NCBI RefSeq assembly: GCF_003290025.1
Contig: NZ_QNHG01000004.1
Coordinates: 356,058 to 420,057, forward strand
From: Pseudogemmobacter bohemicus
GTDB taxonomy: Bacteria > Pseudomonadota > Alphaproteobacteria > Rhodobacterales > Rhodobacteraceae
DNA length: 64,000 nucleotides
Direction: 5' to 3'
Shown here: piece by piece, positions 61,978 to 64,000 of the stretch
How the letters are laid out: each line of letters starts with the position of its first letter
How positions within the stretch are numbered: position 1 is the stretch's first letter
Notes under the pieces: model-generated
What the model was told of the DNA's origin: nothing
Seen by the model: only the letters and a program-made list of their open reading frames with translations
Database searches by the model: none
Made by a program: the position numbers and the translations under genes

Positions 61978-64000
61978 TCACAATTTACAGATGGTTTTCA
62001 GCGCATCGACGAAATCGGCCTCCTCGCTCAGCTCCGCCATGAACTGGCGCAGCGAGACTTCCGGCGGCAGGATACCCGCCGCGTCATTTTCGCCAGGGCG
62101 GATGCGCATATCGAATGCGGGGTCTGCCAGCGCGCGCCCCAGATCGCGATCGAGACGATCAAGGCGCGCGATCTCGACCGGATCATTCAGCGGATCATCG
62201 AACTGGCCGGGCTTAAGGCGCACCTGCGCCGCATCAGCGCCAGCGTTGACACCGGGCGCCGAGGTGCCCATATTGAAACTGTCCACTCCAGGAGGGACAT
62301 CCCCCATGAAACTGCGATCATATTCAGACTGGGATGGCCGACCGGCCGCCCTGTTCTCAACGCCCGAGGGCGGGTTGTTCGCGCTTGCCCAGCTTTCACC
62401 CGGCGCCCCCTGGGTGCCAGTCGATGCCGGTGACGTGTTTACCACGTCCGGTTTGCTGTCCGATACGCCCGACGAGGCGGTGCTGCGGCGCGAATTCGGG
62501 TGGAGCATCGGCGATGGAGAGGTGCCGACCGAGGCGAATGTCTCGGCATTTTTGCCCGCAGCCGCAGCGGCAGAATAAATCTCGATCTGCCGCGCAAGCA
62601 GTGCATCCGCTTCAGGCCCCGCTCGCAGGCTGCGCCACTGCGTATAAAGCGCAGTGCCCAGATCCTGCGCGGCCAGCATCTCATCCGTCCAGATCTGCAC
62701 CTCCGACAGCATGCCATCCGGGTGGCGGATCAAAAGCTTGCGGTCGATGTAGCCCGCTGGCGCGCGTTTCCATCCCTCATCGACCAGATCAAAAACCCCG
62801 GAAAGACGGGCAATCAGATCATCAGCCTGCGCCGCATCAGCGATGACGAAACCGCCGCGCGACACATCGGTCATATTGCGCGGGCTCGCATAGCCCTTGC
62901 GCGCAATCTTCTCTTCGACCGTCGGGCGCCTTTTCAGACCGGGGTTCTTCCAGGTCAAACCCAGATCAGATGCGATAATCCGGGCCTCGGCATCCAACCG
63001 CGCCTGCGCCGGTTCAGCCTTTGCAAACAACTGGTCAACATCATCAAAGGGCTGATCCAGCGCCAGCCGCGAGACATAGCGCCGCGGCGGAACATCCTTC
63101 AGCACTTCAGCCATCGGCGCAGCACCACCCGCTGGCGGCGCAGCACCCCCCGCATCAACTGCACGAACCACCTGCCGCGCTGGCAGCAGCCCAAGGATAC
63201 GCGCCATGCCCTCGATCAGTGGATCCGCATTCGCCGGCGCCGGGCCCGTCTCGATATCCACCGGCGCACGCTCGGCAAGCTCGCGCCGCGCCTCCGCCCT
63301 GGCTCGCCCGATGCGCGGCGCAAGCGAACGCGCGGCCTCCCCCTCCTCTGCCAGCCGGCGCCGAACGATTGCAACATCACCGCCGCTGGCCTTGCGAGGC
63401 AGCGACGCCGCCTCTGCCAGCGCCCGGTCGATCTCTTTCAGCTGCTGGCGCAGCCGACCCTTGCCGCCTGTTCGATTGCTTCGGATCTGATCCTCGACAT
63501 CCGCGCGGCGCTCGCGCAGCTGGCTGACCACCTGATCAACATCGCGCGCCTGCCCGGCATCGAAATCATCAAGCCAGCTGCGAAAACTGCCCTCCCGCGC
63601 GGCCGACCTGTCCTGCAGGCGAAAAGCCTCAGGATCGATCTCACGCGCCCGCGCATCGACCGCGATGCGTTCCGCACGACCGGCAAGATCCAGGCGCGGC
63701 ATGCCGGCAGGAGCCTCGAAGATGGCAGTATCCCCACCGCGCGAACCACGCAAAAAGACGTCTTCATTGGCCCGGCCACCGTCCAGATACCGCGATCCGA
63801 CCTGCGCAGTGTCGCGCACGGCCTGCCCAGCAGGCCGCAGCAGATCGAAAAAATCCCCCGTCTGCATAAAATCAAACAAAGCGTCTGAGTTACGGGCCAC
63901 CAACCCGCCAGGGCCAAAGCCCAAGCCCGCGCCGGGACCAGCGCCGGAATAACCCCCTCCGGATGACGGTGTGAAGCTGTCGCGCGGCCCGCGATAACCC
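61978..64000 (-). CDS. Large phage protein with RelA/SpoT-like domain, 5' end beyond window
   Basis: At least 674 residues; the frame is open to the right edge (GYRGPRDSF at the edge), and the TTG at 63924 is probably internal. The N-terminal half is a charged coiled coil. At about 320-435 (counted from 63924) there is a RelA/SpoT-type pattern: KRRPTVEEKIARKGYAS, TDVSRGGFVIAD with the expected Asp, GYIDRKLLIRHPDG and the catalytic-type SEVQIWTDEM. A Ser/Pro-rich linker and a helical C-terminus follow. It may be a virion-delivered nucleotide pyrophosphokinase or toxin-like enzyme; this is inference. Confidence 0.65.
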   Translation of the reverse strand, partial: GYRGPRDSFTPSSGGGYSGAGPGAGLGFGPGGLVARNSDALFDFMQTGDFFDLLRPAGQAVRDTAQVGSRYLDGGRANEDVFLRGSRGGDTAIFEAPAGMPRLDLAGRAERIAVDARAREIDPEAFRLQDRSAAREGSFRSWLDDFDAGQARDVDQVVSQLRERRADVEDQIRSNRTGGKGRLRQQLKEIDRALAEAASLPRKASGGDVAIVRRRLAEEGEAARSLAPRIGRARAEARRELAERAPVDIETGPAPANADPLIEGMARILGLLPARQVVRAVDAGGAAPPAGGAAPMAEVLKDVPPRRYVSRLALDQPFDDVDQLFAKAEPAQARLDAEARIIASDLGLTWKNPGLKRRPTVEEKIARKGYASPRNMTDVSRGGFVIADAAQADDLIARLSGVFDLVDEGWKRAPAGYIDRKLLIRHPDGMLSEVQIWTDEMLAAQDLGTALYTQWRSLRAGPEADALLARQIEIYSAAAAAGKNAETFASVGTSPSPMLHPNSRRSTASSGVSDSKPDVVNTSPASTGTQGAPGESWASANNPPSGVENRAAGRPSQSEYDRSFMGDVPPGVDSFNMGTSAPGVNAGADAAQVRLKPGQFDDPLNDPVEIARLDRLDRDLGRALADPAFDMRIRPGENDAAGILPPEVSLRQFMAELSEEADFVDALKTICKL

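Overview
The window comes from the chromosome of a Rhodobacterales alphaproteobacterium (Rhodobacteraceae, Gemmobacter/Paracoccus/Rhodobacter-like). Grounds for this are the GC-rich coding bias, a gcrA cell-cycle regulator, a metK leader matching the SAM/SAH riboswitch known only from Rhodobacterales, and the miaB / phoH-ybeY-corC-lnt / metK / trmB block. The genus is inference.

Region 1 (1-28.4 kb) is a methylated-amine and C1-assimilation island. It encodes flavin trimethylamine monooxygenase (tmm), a left-truncated TMAO demethylase (tdm), a heme-dependent dimethylamine monooxygenase (dmmDABC), gamma-glutamylmethylamide synthetase (gmaS) with an N-methylglutamate-synthase-like complex (mgsABC), and an unusual Amt-family transporter. 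The serine-cycle genes sit between them: gck-mcl on the minus strand and sgaA-mtkA-mtkB-hprA-ppc-glyA on the plus strand. Together these would take trimethylamine to TMAO, dimethylamine, monomethylamine and N-methylglutamate. The released formaldehyde, carried on folate, would be assimilated by the serine cycle. N-methylglutamate dehydrogenase (mgdABCD) and the folate-interconversion genes are not in the window. Regulators here are a LuxR-type protein with a degenerate receiver, a FadR-type GntR protein and an AmiC-like binding protein without an export signal.

Region 2 (28.4-48.6 kb) is core chromosome: hrpB, an MFS transporter, argF/argD, a GST, gcrA, an exported protein, aroA, trmB, metK with its SAM/SAH riboswitch, lnt, corC, ybeY, phoH, two envelope proteins sharing a small Cys/Trp module, miaB and a conserved protein of unknown function. 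It also holds intergenic inverted-repeat elements and a hexanucleotide array beginning at the gcrA stop codon.

Region 3 (48.6-54.4 kb) is a junkyard of mobile DNA around a tRNA-Lys gene. It has a truncated type ISP restriction-modification gene fused in frame to a small exported protein, two broken integrase remnants in opposite orientations, a phage remnant with a probable chimeric DUF2190 protein, an AlpA-like protein and an intact tyrosine integrase. It ends at a 46-bp copy of the 3' part of tRNA-Arg(ACG), taken to be an attachment site.

Region 4 (54.4-64 kb) is the lysis and late-structural end of a prophage read leftward. The order, in transcription, is a large protein with a RelA/SpoT-like domain (cut by the right edge), a repeat-rich small protein, an 847-aa probable virion protein, a fibre protein with an SGNH hydrolase domain, a holin-like protein, a tiny membrane protein, a GH19 endolysin and overlapping Rz/Rz1-type spanins. 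Neighbouring genes overlap throughout, mostly by 4-55 bp.
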